Shown piece after piece: positions 15,504-24,081 of a stretch of DNA of 64,000 bases. Position numbers and translations under genes: made by a program. Location: positions 62,001 to 126,000 of the forward strand of contig NZ_JAGHQW010000002.1 of assembly GCF_017744115.1 (NCBI RefSeq), given 5' to 3'. Position 1 is the first letter of the stretch. The number at the start of each line of letters is the position of its first letter. The notes beneath the pieces were generated by a model, which saw nothing but the letters and a program-made list of their open reading frames with translations, ran no database searches and was not told the origin of the DNA. Source of the stretch: Salinisphaera sp. G21_0. Its GTDB lineage: Bacteria; Pseudomonadota; Gammaproteobacteria; Pseudomonadales; Endozoicomonadaceae.

Positions 15504-17333
15504 TCACTGCACAGTACTGACTGTTTCTGCCTGACTCTTGGGATCACCTCCTGTGAGCCGCCCCATCGTATCCTTTAAAATCTGGCTATCAGGGCTTTCC
15601 CGCAGCGCTTCCGCCCACAGAGACCTGGCAGCATCCTGTTCACCTTTCACCCAGAGTACCTCACCCAGGTGAGCAGCGATCTCCGCATCAGGAAACTGGC
15701 TGTATGCCATTCTCAAATACTTCTCTGCCTGATCGAGGTTCCCGAGGCGAAACTGCACCCACCCCATGCTGTCCAGGATAGCCGGATCCTCGCTGTTCAA
15801 ATCATAAGCCTGTAAAATCAGCGCTTCAGCTTCTTTAACCCGGTCGGTTCGATCAGCCAGGGTATAACCCAGGGCATTCAATGCCGCAGCATTGTCAGGA
15901 TCAAACGCCAGAATAGAACGCAGATCCTTCTCTAAACCCTCCAGATCATCCAGCTTTTCATAAACCATCGCTCTTGAATAGAGAAGATTGACCGATTCCG
16001 GGTTTGTTTTAAGCGCCCGTTCAAACAATATCAGCGCCTTGCCCAGCTGACGATCATTAACCAGAAGCTCTCCCTCCAACAGGAAAAGCGACTCCATCCG
16101 GGCAGGATGGCGAATTCTTGCTTCCCCCACATGGGTCAATGCCTCCTCCAGTTTGTTCTGCCCAACCAACATCTGAGTCAGTGCCACCTGAGCCGCCATA
16201 AACTCCTTTCCGGGACCTACAGAAAGATAATGTTCTTTAGCAGCAGAATATTTTTCCCGCTTCTCACTCAAACGTCCAAGATAGTAATGGGCTGTATTGT
16301 TCCGCTCACCAAGGGCCAATAGCTGTTCAAAGTACTGCACAGCTTCTTGCTCCAGACCATTTTCTGAGGTGATAAGTGCCAGAGACAAGACAATATCACT
16401 CTCTCCGGGAGCCCTCTCAAGCAGAATTTCAAACTGCTTTTTTGCCAGGTCGAGCTTACCGGCATGAACAAGAACTCTGCCATATAACAATCGCAGCCGG
16501 TTTTTATCCGGGTGACGCTGAATCGCGCCCGCAAGCATAATTTCGGCTTCAGCATCCCGCTTCAATTTATGCAAAGCCCGCCCTTTTACCATCATGGCAG
16601 GTACAAACCCGCGATCCTGCCGCAGAAGCTCATTAGCCAGAGTCAGTGCAGATTCAAACTCACCAGTCTGCTGAAGCAAGATGGCTCTACCCAGTTTCAG
16701 CACAGGATAATCCGGGTAAGCCTGAGACAACTGGTCAAACTGTTGGATAAGTTCAAGCTGGCTATCTTTAGCCAGCCGCCCCTGCTCGTTGCCTGCGGCA
16801 CTGGCAAGCACATCAAAGGCCGGGCTGCCCCCTAAAGACAGCTGTTGACTCATCCGGGCAAAGGCCCGGTCATACTGACCGGCATACACCAGCTCAAGAG
16901 CAGCCCCATTCAGTGCATCCGGGTTTTCCGGTTCCAGTTCGACCCAGAGTAATGAAGCATCCAGCGCAGCCTGTCTTGCACCTACATAAACGGCAACCCG
17001 GTAGGCTCTACGGGCTACGCCAATATCTCTGGTTTTGTGTGCCTGTTTCAAATAATTGCCCAGCGCCAGATCATAACGCTGACGCTGGCCGCCAATCTCT
17101 GCCACCAGCAAATCATAAAGCGTCTCCGCGGCAAAAGGGGTAACAGGCTCATCAACCCCGACCTGTGATTGACCGTTCGTTGAAGTTACAGCGTTATGAT
17201 CCACTTGCTGAACATTCTTACTGGTACAACCCGCCAGGAAAACAGCAAAAACAAGCATCAATTTTTTACAGTATTTTCTGAAAACCTCAGCCCCGTTGAT
17301 GAATAATTCAGCCCCGGCAATCGTTCTAATCAT
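15504..17333 (-). CDS. TPR-repeat lipoprotein upstream of lolB
   Basis: Predicted outer-membrane lipoprotein made almost wholly of tetratricopeptide repeats, about a dozen between residues 60 and 590. The ATG at 17333 gives 609 residues with signal FAVFLAGC and the lipidated Cys at about residue 36. The frame is open further to 17546 but without a sensible signal peptide. Its place between hemA (divergent) and lolB is the same as the TPR protein PA4667 of Pseudomonas aeruginosa, so it is a conserved neighbour. A scaffolding role at the cell envelope is likely, but its partner is unknown. Confidence 0.88.
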   Translation of the reverse strand: MIRTIAGAELFINGAEVFRKYCKKLMLVFAVFLAGCTSKNVQQVDHNAVTSTNGQSQVGVDEPVTPFAAETLYDLLVAEIGGQRQRYDLALGNYLKQAHKTRDIGVARRAYRVAVYVGARQAALDASLLWVELEPENPDALNGAALELVYAGQYDRAFARMSQQLSLGGSPAFDVLASAAGNEQGRLAKDSQLELIQQFDQLSQAYPDYPVLKLGRAILLQQTGEFESALTLANELLRQDRGFVPAMMVKGRALHKLKRDAEAEIMLAGAIQRHPDKNRLRLLYGRVLVHAGKLDLAKKQFEILLERAPGESDIVLSLALITSENGLEQEAVQYFEQLLALGERNNTAHYYLGRLSEKREKYSAAKEHYLSVGPGKEFMAAQVALTQMLVGQNKLEEALTHVGEARIRHPARMESLFLLEGELLVNDRQLGKALILFERALKTNPESVNLLYSRAMVYEKLDDLEGLEKDLRSILAFDPDNAAALNALGYTLADRTDRVKEAEALILQAYDLNSEDPAILDSMGWVQFRLGNLDQAEKYLRMAYSQFPDAEIAAHLGEVLWVKGEQDAARSLWAEALRESPDSQILKDTMGRLTGGDPKSQAETVSTVQ

Positions 17334-17748
17334 GGATGGTATGCCCTTTCCCCTGATTTCCATTAAAAAACGTGAAGAGAGTTTGCAGTTACACGCTTTC
17401 CATTGCAGAATTGATCGGCCGAAATACCCATCAATCCAGCAGCCCCGCTCCTGAGTGTGAACTTGATAACTGCGATTGAAGTATCGGACATGGTCATAAG
17501 CCAGAAAAAAACATAAGCAGGATTTGCACAACACTCCAGCAATCAAGAGCTTTCCTGAAAGAAAGCCTTAAGCAGAAAATGTCAGGCCGTGCCCCCTTCA
17601 ACAGGGAATGCGCCTCTGAAAGCATTTTCAAATGAACAATTGAGCGACATAACTCCCTGCCCAGATGGCATTGAACGCCTCGTAATCCGGGTACGGATAT
17701 GTCAGCCAATCTATAGTAGCAGTGAACCTGGACAGCAACAGAGGTCTG
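17334..17748. other. Divergent promoter region, TPR lipoprotein / hemA
   Basis: A 415-base gap between two genes transcribed away from each other. Reading frames here are extensions of either gene without ribosome binding sites. I see no strong hairpin, repeat or tRNA in it. It presumably carries the two promoters. Confidence 0.5.
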
Positions 17749-19047
17749 ATGGGGTATATTACCGCCGGTATCAATCACAGGACAGCACCAATCACATTGA
17801 GGGAACAGGTCGCCTTTTCTGCTGAGCAGCTGTCCGATGCGCTTCAAAGCGCCAGAATCCAAACTGGTATTGAAGAAATTGCCATCCTGTCTACCTGCAA
17901 CCGTACCGAAATCTACTGTGCTATTCACAGCACCGGGGCCGAAACAGTCAGACAGTGCTACGACAAACTGATCGACTGGCTGAGCGGTTACCATCAGACC
18001 AACGGCAAATTACTGTCAGAACACAGCTACCTCTTCCATGATGAACAGGCGGTCCGCCACCTGATGCGGGTTGCCTGTGGGCTTGACTCCATGGTGCTTG
18101 GCGAACCCCAGATTCTGGGACAACTAAAATCTGCATACGCCAGCGCACAGGAAGCCGACACCACCGGCCCAGGCCTGAATCGATTATTTCAGCACAGCTT
18201 CACCACGGCCAAACAGATACGCACAGAAACCGCTATCAACGCGCAGCCGGTATCCGTTGCCTATGCCGCTACCGGACTGGCCAAGCAGATTTTTTCTGAC
18301 CTTAGCGAAAATACGGCATTACTGATCGGAGCCGGCGAGACCATTGAACTGACCGCACGACACCTTTGCCAGCAGGGCGTTGCCAATATCATCGTGGCCA
18401 ACCGTACTTTGGAGCGGGCCCAGCGCTTGACCGACATGTTTGGCGGAAAATCCGTTCTGCTCTCGGACCTGCCACACATACTCCATGAAAGCGATATTGT
18501 TATCAGCTCCACCGCCAGCCCGGTACCGGTACTCGGCAAAGGAACGGTTGAAAAAGCGCTGAAGCAGAGAAAACACAAACCCATGTTTATAGTGGATATT
18601 GCGGTTCCCCGAGACATTGAACCCGAGGTAAGTGAGCTGGCTGATGTTTTTCTCTACACAGTAGATGACTTGCAGGATGCAATTGAAGACAATCTGCAAC
18701 AGCGCAAAAATGCAGCCCAACAGGCTGAACGCATGATTGAGGCCGATACCTTTGAATTCATGACCCGCCTGCGTGCGCTGGATGCCGTCAGCCTGTTACG
18801 CAACTATCGCCAGAGCACCGAAGCGATCAGAGACCTGGAGCTTGAGAAAGCACTGCAATGGCTGGCCAGGGGCGTCAGTCCGGAAGAAGTACTGCAGCAA
18901 TTTGCCCGCTCGCTGACCAACAAACTGATGCACCACCCCAGCGTACAGCTGAAAAACGCTGCCGCAAAAGGGCAGCATGAAAAGCTGGAGTGGGCCGAGA
19001 AACTTCTGGGCCTGAGCCGTCAATCCGATTCAACTCAGGATGCCTGA
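17749..19047 (+). CDS. hemA: Glutamyl-tRNA reductase
   Basis: First step of C5 haem synthesis: reduces glutamyl-tRNA(Glu) to glutamate-1-semialdehyde with NADPH. The start at 17749 (432 residues) has AGAGG five bases upstream and puts the catalytic cysteine at residue 50 in STCNRTEIYC, exactly as in E. coli. An in-frame GTG at 17722 lacks a ribosome binding site. The NADPH-binding domain (LLIGAGETIELTARHL) and C-terminal dimerisation helices are intact. It heads an operon with prfA (45-base gap) and prmC. Confidence 0.97.
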   Translation: MGYITAGINHRTAPITLREQVAFSAEQLSDALQSARIQTGIEEIAILSTCNRTEIYCAIHSTGAETVRQCYDKLIDWLSGYHQTNGKLLSEHSYLFHDEQAVRHLMRVACGLDSMVLGEPQILGQLKSAYASAQEADTTGPGLNRLFQHSFTTAKQIRTETAINAQPVSVAYAATGLAKQIFSDLSENTALLIGAGETIELTARHLCQQGVANIIVANRTLERAQRLTDMFGGKSVLLSDLPHILHESDIVISSTASPVPVLGKGTVEKALKQRKHKPMFIVDIAVPRDIEPEVSELADVFLYTVDDLQDAIEDNLQQRKNAAQQAERMIEADTFEFMTRLRALDAVSLLRNYRQSTEAIRDLELEKALQWLARGVSPEEVLQQFARSLTNKLMHHPSVQLKNAAAKGQHEKLEWAEKLLGLSRQSDSTQDA

Positions 19048-19092
19048 TGGCATTCTGAATCCACCCTTATATAGACACCTTTTACAGACATC

Positions 19093-20178
19093 ATGAAAGA
19101 GTCCATTCTCGTCAAACTGGAAAACCTCGGTGAGCGCTTCGAAGAGCTTTCCGCACTTTTGAGTGACCCCGGGGTTATTGGTAACCAGGACCAGTTCCGC
19201 AAGCTCTCCCAGGAATACGCTGAGCTGGAACCGGTGGTTAAAGCCTACAAAGAGTATGACCAGTTACTCAGCGATAAAGCCGAAGCCGAAGCCATGATGG
19301 CAGATGGCGACCCGGACATGACGGAACTGGCCCGCGAGGAACTGGCCAGTTGCGAACAACAGCTGCCAGCAATGGAACAGAATCTTGAGCTGCTGCTGCT
19401 ACCCAAAGACCCAAGGGACGGCCTGAACACCTTTCTGGAAATCCGTGCCGGAACAGGCGGCGATGAAGCGGCCATTTTCGCCGGCGACCTGTTCAGAATG
19501 TACTCAAGGTACGCAGAAAAACGCGGCTGGCGAATTGAGGTTATCAGTGCCAGCGACGGTGAACACGGCGGCTACAAAGAGATAATCACCCGAGTTATTG
19601 GCAGCGACGCCTACGGTCGAATGAAGTTTGAGTCAGGAGCCCATCGCGTACAGCGGGTTCCTGAGACTGAATCCCAGGGCAGAATCCATACCTCTGCCTG
19701 CACCGTTGCCGTGATGCCGGAGCCCGATGAACAACAGGCGATTGAAATCCGTAAGGAAGACCTGCGCATCGATACCTACCGCTCATCAGGTGCCGGTGGT
19801 CAGCACGTCAACACCACCGACTCAGCCATTCGTATCACCCACCTGCCAAGCGGCATTGTGGTTGAATGCCAGGATGAGCGCTCACAGCACAAAAACAAGG
19901 CCAAAGCCATGACCTGGCTGGCCGCCAAACTCCAGGATGCCCAGGATGCCGCTGCCGCGAAAGAGATCAGTGATACCCGGAAAAGTCTGGTAGGCAGCGG
20001 TGACCGCTCTGAGCGTATTCGTACCTATAACTACCCCCAGGGGCGGGTCACCGATCATCGTATCAACCTTACTCTCTATAAATTGCCGGAAATTGTGGAA
20101 GGTGAACTGGACCCGGTTATTGACCCCCTGCTGCAGGAGCATCAGGCTGAGCTACTGGCCAGTCTGGCTGGCGAATAA
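19093..20178 (+). CDS. prfA: Peptide chain release factor 1
   Basis: Reads UAA and UAG stop codons and triggers peptide release. The 361 residues contain the GGQ motif at 235-237 ([10 protein letters not shown]), the target of PrmC methylation. The length is that of E. coli RF1. It is followed three bases later by prmC, which modifies that glutamine. Confidence 0.98.
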   Translation: MKESILVKLENLGERFEELSALLSDPGVIGNQDQFRKLSQEYAELEPVVKAYKEYDQLLSDKAEAEAMMADGDPDMTELAREELASCEQQLPAMEQNLELLLLPKDPRDGLNTFLEIRAGTGGDEAAIFAGDLFRMYSRYAEKRGWRIEVISASDGEHGGYKEIITRVIGSDAYGRMKFESGAHRVQRVPETESQGRIHTSACTVAVMPEPDEQQAIEIRKEDLRIDTYRSSGAGGQHVNTTDSAIRITHLPSGIVVECQDERSQHKNKAKAMTWLAAKLQDAQDAAAAKEISDTRKSLVGSGDRSERIRTYNYPQGRVTDHRINLTLYKLPEIVEGELDPVIDPLLQEHQAELLASLAGE

Positions 20179-20181
20179 GTC

Positions 20182-21045
20182 ATGAGCAGCACCCGAATTG
20201 ACACCGCCCTGGCAGAAGCATCCCGTATGCTTGCTGCCAGCCTTACTCCCCGGCTTGATGCAGAACTGCTGCTGGCACATGTTCTCCACAAGCCACGCAG
20301 TTATTTTTTTACCTGGCCTGAAGCGCTTCTGACCAGTGAACAGATGGCTCAGTTTGTAAAGCTCATCGATCAACGGAAAGCAGGACGCCCCATAGCCTAT
20401 CTGATCGGGCAACGGGAGTTTTGGAACTTGCAGTTAAAAGTTACCGAAGCCACCCTGATCCCAAGGCCAGACACCGAACTACTGGTTGAGCTGGCACTTG
20501 ACTTAGATAGCGCGCCGGATCAAAGCACTGAATCAAAAATCAAAGTGGCCGACCTGGGAACCGGTACCGGCGCAATAGCCCTTGCCCTGGCCAGGGAACG
20601 ACCGGACTGGGAAGTCACCGCTATCGACAAAAGCCCGGACGCCCTGGCTGTTGCGGCAGAAAATGCGGTGATCAACGATATTCGGAACACGGTATTTATT
20701 GAGGGCTCATGGTGTTCACCACTGGTTGAAGGCTCAATGGATATGATCGTCAGCAACCCCCCCTACATTTGCAGCAATGACCCGCACCTGAAAGAAGGAG
20801 ACGTTCGCTATGAACCCCTGTCAGCACTGGTCTCTGGAGTGGATGGACTGGACGATATTCGTGTTATTGCCGAACACTCACTGCAAAGTCTGAAGCCCGG
20901 GGGATGGCTCCTGTTAGAACACGGCCATGACCAGGGCAGGCCCGTCCAGACAATCCTTTCCCGGGCAGGCTACACACAAATTCGCACAGAAACCGACCTG
21001 GCCGGTCATGACCGCGTAACCCTTGCCCGCAAACCGGCTGCCTGA
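20182..21045 (+). CDS. prmC: Release factor glutamine methyltransferase
   Basis: Methylates the GGQ glutamine of release factors using S-adenosylmethionine. The 287 residues have an N-terminal helical domain, the SAM loop DLGTGTGAIALALA near 122-135, and the catalytic NPPY at 192-195. It starts three bases after prfA and ends the hemA-prfA-prmC operon. A terminator lies 66 bases on. Confidence 0.97.
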   Translation: MSSTRIDTALAEASRMLAASLTPRLDAELLLAHVLHKPRSYFFTWPEALLTSEQMAQFVKLIDQRKAGRPIAYLIGQREFWNLQLKVTEATLIPRPDTELLVELALDLDSAPDQSTESKIKVADLGTGTGAIALALARERPDWEVTAIDKSPDALAVAAENAVINDIRNTVFIEGSWCSPLVEGSMDMIVSNPPYICSNDPHLKEGDVRYEPLSALVSGVDGLDDIRVIAEHSLQSLKPGGWLLLEHGHDQGRPVQTILSRAGYTQIRTETDLAGHDRVTLARKPAA

Positions 21046-21110
21046 ACTACCAATAACCCTACAGGCTTACTACCTACGGCCGTCATAAGTAATAGCCCGT
21101 AATACAAAGC

Positions 21111-21145
21111 GGCATTCAGTGAAGATAAACTGAGTGCCATTTTTT
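21111..21145 (+). terminator. Terminator after hemA-prfA-prmC
   Basis: A 10-bp stem (21111-21120 with 21129-21138, one G-U pair) with an eight-base loop is followed by ATTTTTT. It ends the prmC operon. It could also be part of the nhaA leader if that transcript begins upstream. Confidence 0.85.
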
Positions 21146-21239
21146 GCCCGCTACACCAACGTACTTGTCAATCAACAACAGGCATGAAATCCTTACGGAC
21201 ATATTGGTGTAATCAATGGGCTACGGGCGGTTAGCGGGC
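21146..21239 (+). promoter_or_regulatory. Structured 5' leader of nhaA
   Basis: An 8-bp helix joins GCCCGCTA (21146-21153) to TAGCGGGC (21232-21239). Inside it TACACCAA (21152-21159) can pair with TTGGTGTA (21204-21211), sharing two bases with the outer helix. The Shine-Dalgarno GGAG (21244-21247) lies just past the outer helix. TACGGGC (21222-21228) could instead pair with GCCCGTA (21095-21101), upstream of the terminator, so two folds compete. RNA motifs upstream of nhaA (nhaA-I, nhaA-II) have been described; I cannot tell whether this is one. Confidence 0.5.
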
Positions 21240-21252
21240 ACCTGGAGAAAAC

Positions 21253-22428
21253 ATGTTTGCCAGACGATTTCATAGCTTTTTGCAGCAGAATTACGCCATT
21301 GGCGTACTGCTTTTTATCGCCTCGGCACTGGCGATGCTCGCTGCCAATACATTTTTTGCAGAGTATTATGACCTACTGCTATCAACCCCCATCCGTTTTA
21401 CCGCAGGCCCCCTGGACATCCACAAACCACTACTATTGTGGATTAATGATGGTCTGATGGCGGTTTTCTTCCTCTTGATCGGCCTCGAAGTCAAACGGGA
21501 AGTACTTGCAGGGGAACTCAGTACTCCGGCCCAGGTTATGCTGCCGGGTATTGGTGCCATCGGCGGAATGCTGGTACCGGCACTTTTCTATGTTGCCTTT
21601 AACTACTCAGACCCTATTGCCATTAAAGGCTGGGCAATCCCTGCCGCCACTGACATTGCCTTTGCCGTGGGCATTCTTGCCTTACTCGGTAAACGTGCAC
21701 CCGCATCACTGATGACATTCCTTCTGGCTCTGGCCATCATTGACGATCTTGGTGCCATCATTATCATTGCCATTTTCTACACAGAAGAGCTATCCCTGAT
21801 GTCCATGGGCATTGCCTCTGTCTTACTGGCAATCCTGGCTTTCTTCAACCATAGGGATGTTACCAGGATCGGACCTTACATGGTTGTAGGCGTATTGCTC
21901 TGGATCTGTGTGCTAAAGTCAGGCGTTCACGCTACGCTGGCTGGCGTGCTTCTGGCATTTACCATTCCATTAAAAACCGTTGACCGCAGAGGTCGATCAC
22001 CGCTGAAAGCCCTGCAACACAATCTGCACAGCAGTGTTCATTATGTCATTTTGCCTGTTTTTGCCTTTGCCAACGCCGGGCTTGAACTGAATGCCGAGCA
22101 GATCAAAAGCCTGTTCACCCCAATTCCCCTGGGGATTGTGGCTGGCCTCTTCCTGGGTAAACAGATTGGCGTATTCAGCTTCTGCTGGCTGGCGGTTAAA
22201 TCCGGACTGGCCAAACTGCCCACCGGAACCAGCTGGCTCCAGATGTACGGCCTCTCTATACTCTGCGGTATTGGTTTTACCATGAGTCTGTTTATCGGCT
22301 CACTGGCCTTTGAAAACGTGAATACCAACTACCTGGTATCAGATCGCATCGGCGTACTGGCTGGCTCCATACTCTCCGCTGTCTTTGGCTTTATCACTCT
22401 ATACTGGGCCGGACGCAAACAGGCCTGA
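21253..22428 (+). CDS. nhaA: Na+/H+ antiporter NhaA
   Basis: Inner-membrane antiporter that exports sodium in exchange for protons and maintains pH and salt balance. 391 residues with 12 membrane segments. The ion-binding aspartates are Asp164 and Asp165 in LAIIDDLGA (163 and 164 in E. coli). The PAATDIAFAVGIL and FANAGLELN blocks are typical. The ATG has GGAG six bases upstream. It stands alone behind a structured leader. Confidence 0.96.
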   Translation: MFARRFHSFLQQNYAIGVLLFIASALAMLAANTFFAEYYDLLLSTPIRFTAGPLDIHKPLLLWINDGLMAVFFLLIGLEVKREVLAGELSTPAQVMLPGIGAIGGMLVPALFYVAFNYSDPIAIKGWAIPAATDIAFAVGILALLGKRAPASLMTFLLALAIIDDLGAIIIIAIFYTEELSLMSMGIASVLLAILAFFNHRDVTRIGPYMVVGVLLWICVLKSGVHATLAGVLLAFTIPLKTVDRRGRSPLKALQHNLHSSVHYVILPVFAFANAGLELNAEQIKSLFTPIPLGIVAGLFLGKQIGVFSFCWLAVKSGLAKLPTGTSWLQMYGLSILCGIGFTMSLFIGSLAFENVNTNYLVSDRIGVLAGSILSAVFGFITLYWAGRKQA

Positions 22429-22434
22429 GCCTGT

Positions 22435-22460
22435 TTCCGGCCTCTGAACAGAGGCTGGAA
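22435..22460 (+). terminator. Strong hairpin after nhaA
   Basis: A 12-bp stem with one G-U pair (22435-22446 with 22449-22460), located seven bases past the nhaA stop. No U-tract follows, so it may need Rho or serve as an mRNA end stabiliser. Confidence 0.5.
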
Positions 22461-22626
22461 CTCTCAACCAACAAGTAAATGACAGCATTCTCACCAAAGT
22501 CTCTGCAAAGCTGTTAAACTCGCTGTCAATTAATCAATCCTGAAGTACTCCACCCATACGATCCAACCTGAACAATGAAAAGGAATTGGCGGTACTTCTG
22601 ACAAATCATAGAGAGCTCTTTAGCCC

Positions 22627-23649
22627 ATGGAAAACAGAGGCGTTTTGCTGGTTAATCTGGGGTCACCGGACAGCACATCTGTTGAAGATGTTCGAAACTA
22701 TCTCAATGAGTTTTTAATGGACAAGCATGTGATTGACCTGCCATGGGTGATTCGCAGACTTATCCTCAGCCTTTTTATCCTACCTTCCCGTCCGGCAAGA
22801 TCCGCTGAAGCTTACAGCGCAATCTGGACTGAGCAGGGCTCACCACTTATTGTCAACAGCGAAAAGTGCGCGGAGCAGCTCAGAGAACGCACCAGCATCC
22901 CGATTGAGCTGGCCATGCGCTACGGCAAACCGGATATGGCAAAGGCCCTGAGCAATCTGGCAAAGCAACCGGGCATCGAAGAGATCCTGCTGTTCCCACT
23001 CTACCCACACTACGCCATGTCATCGGTAAAAACCGTGATTGAACGGGCCAAAAGCCTGATGCAGGAAATGGGCATCACCCTGCCACTTCGCGTCCACCCG
23101 GTGTTCTATGATCACGATGGCTACATTGAGGCGCTGGTCGAAAGTGCAAAGCCCTGGCTGGAAAAAGAGTTTGATCACCTGGTATTCAGCTACCATGGCG
23201 TACCAGAGCGCCACATTACAAAAGATGACCCAACCGGCAATCACTGCCTGAAAGATAAAAGCTGCTGCCAGAAAACCTCCATTGCCCACAAAACCTGCTA
23301 TCGACATCAGGTATACCAGACAACAGAGGCCTTTGTTGAAAAAGCAGGCATCCCGATTGATAAATACAGCGTTGGCTTCCAGTCCCGACTGGGAAAAGCC
23401 AAGTGGCTGGAGCCAAATACTCTGGATGTTCTCAAGCAACTGGCGGATCAGGGAGCCAGAAAAGTACTGGTTATCTGCCCCTCTTTTGTTTCTGACTGTC
23501 TGGAGACGCTGGAAGAAATCGGCATTGGGGCCAAAGAGGAGTTTATTAAAGCCGGGGGTGAATCACTGGAACTCATTCCCTGCCTGAATGATCATCCAGC
23601 CTGGATAGACCTGTTGAAGCAATGGTCAGAACACCCTCTGACTCATTGA
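22627..23649 (+). CDS. hemH: Ferrochelatase with a cysteine-bearing insert
   Basis: Inserts ferrous iron into protoporphyrin IX, the last haem step. 340 residues. The metal-site histidine is His190 in FSYHGVPERH, and Glu293 in DCLETLEE is the conserved C-terminal acid. Between them lies an insert of about 20 residues absent from E. coli HemH. It carries Cys207, Cys213, Cys214 and Cys224, which suggests the [2Fe-2S] class of bacterial ferrochelatases. The gene is monocistronic, followed by a 9-bp perfect hairpin at 23662-23682 without a U-tract. Confidence 0.95.
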   Translation: MENRGVLLVNLGSPDSTSVEDVRNYLNEFLMDKHVIDLPWVIRRLILSLFILPSRPARSAEAYSAIWTEQGSPLIVNSEKCAEQLRERTSIPIELAMRYGKPDMAKALSNLAKQPGIEEILLFPLYPHYAMSSVKTVIERAKSLMQEMGITLPLRVHPVFYDHDGYIEALVESAKPWLEKEFDHLVFSYHGVPERHITKDDPTGNHCLKDKSCCQKTSIAHKTCYRHQVYQTTEAFVEKAGIPIDKYSVGFQSRLGKAKWLEPNTLDVLKQLADQGARKVLVICPSFVSDCLETLEEIGIGAKEEFIKAGGESLELIPCLNDHPAWIDLLKQWSEHPLTH

Positions 23650-23661
23650 TGATAAACATGA

Positions 23662-23682
23662 GTGGGCATGGAACATGCCCAC
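23662..23682 (+). terminator. Hairpin after hemH
   Basis: A perfect 9-bp stem, GTGGGCATG (23662-23670) with CATGCCCAC (23674-23682), and a GAA loop, 12 bases past the hemH stop. There is no U-tract, so it is only a partial terminator by sequence. Confidence 0.45.
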
Positions 23683-23697
23683 CACCCCATATCCATC

Positions 23698-23726
23698 TTG
23701 TATCCTGCAAACTCTGCCTTTATAGT
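23698..23726 (+). promoter_or_regulatory. Sigma70 promoter of the leu leader
   Basis: TTGTAT (23698-23703) and TATAGT (23721-23726) are separated by exactly 17 bases. Transcription would start near 23733, 40 bases ahead of the leader peptide, leaving a leader of about 350 bases before leuA. Confidence 0.65.
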
Positions 23727-23772
23727 ACAACTACCTGGCCGATCTACGTATTTCCCTCAAGAGAAGGGCGCA

Positions 23773-23910
23773 ATGAATAGCGTGATAAACTGGCAAAGAC
23801 AGTACGTTGATATAAAAAGTAATAATAAGACTTCTGACCAAGAGGAAGTTCTTCTCCTGCCTGAAACTTTCTTTGCTCCTGCTCGCCTGCTACTTCTACT
23901 ACTGCCTTAG
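23773..23910 (+). CDS. leuL: Leucine-rich leader peptide of leuA
   Basis: A 45-codon frame with GAAGGG six bases ahead of its ATG. It contains three consecutive leucines and then six (codons 39-44), just before Pro-stop, three of them the rarer CTA. Such a run directly upstream of leuA is the hallmark of ribosome-mediated attenuation in leu operons. The peptide is longer than the 28-residue E. coli LeuL. Its leucine codons can pair with a region 120 bases downstream. It has no similarity to a functional protein. Confidence 0.75.
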   Translation: MNSVINWQRQYVDIKSNNKTSDQEEVLLLPETFFAPARLLLLLLP

Positions 23911-24072
23911 GGCATATTAATTACTATCTCCCCAAATACCCGGCCTTGATGGCCAACCCGCAAGACCACTTAATAAAGCGGACTTGCCAGACAAGATTGC
24001 TGCGCAAACAATACAAGTAGCAGCAGCATAGCCAATAAGAAATTGACCAGCCTTTCGGACAGCAAAGGCAAG
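23887..24072 (+). promoter_or_regulatory. Possible leu attenuation structure
   Basis: CTGCTACTT (23887-23895, the first leucine codons of the run) is complementary to AAGTAGCAG (24015-24023). CTTGCC (23983-23988) is complementary to GGCAAG (24067-24072), which contains the leuA ribosome binding site. No hairpin with a U-tract is present between the peptide and leuA, so control may act on translation or through Rho rather than by intrinsic termination. Confidence 0.4.
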
Positions 24073-24081
24073 GGATACACC

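Noticed and set aside
17494-17994. 166-codon minus-strand frame upstream of hemA
   Set aside because: It overlaps the hemA coding region and shows no protein-like features.
21225-21236. Sequence resembling the ops/JUMPstart element (GGCGGTAGCGTG)
   Set aside because: It carries an inserted base, precedes nhaA rather than a polysaccharide operon, and is explained by the leader helix.
24043-24081. leuA starting at TTG 24043
   Set aside because: The ATG at 24082 has a ribosome binding site and begins the conserved N-terminus.
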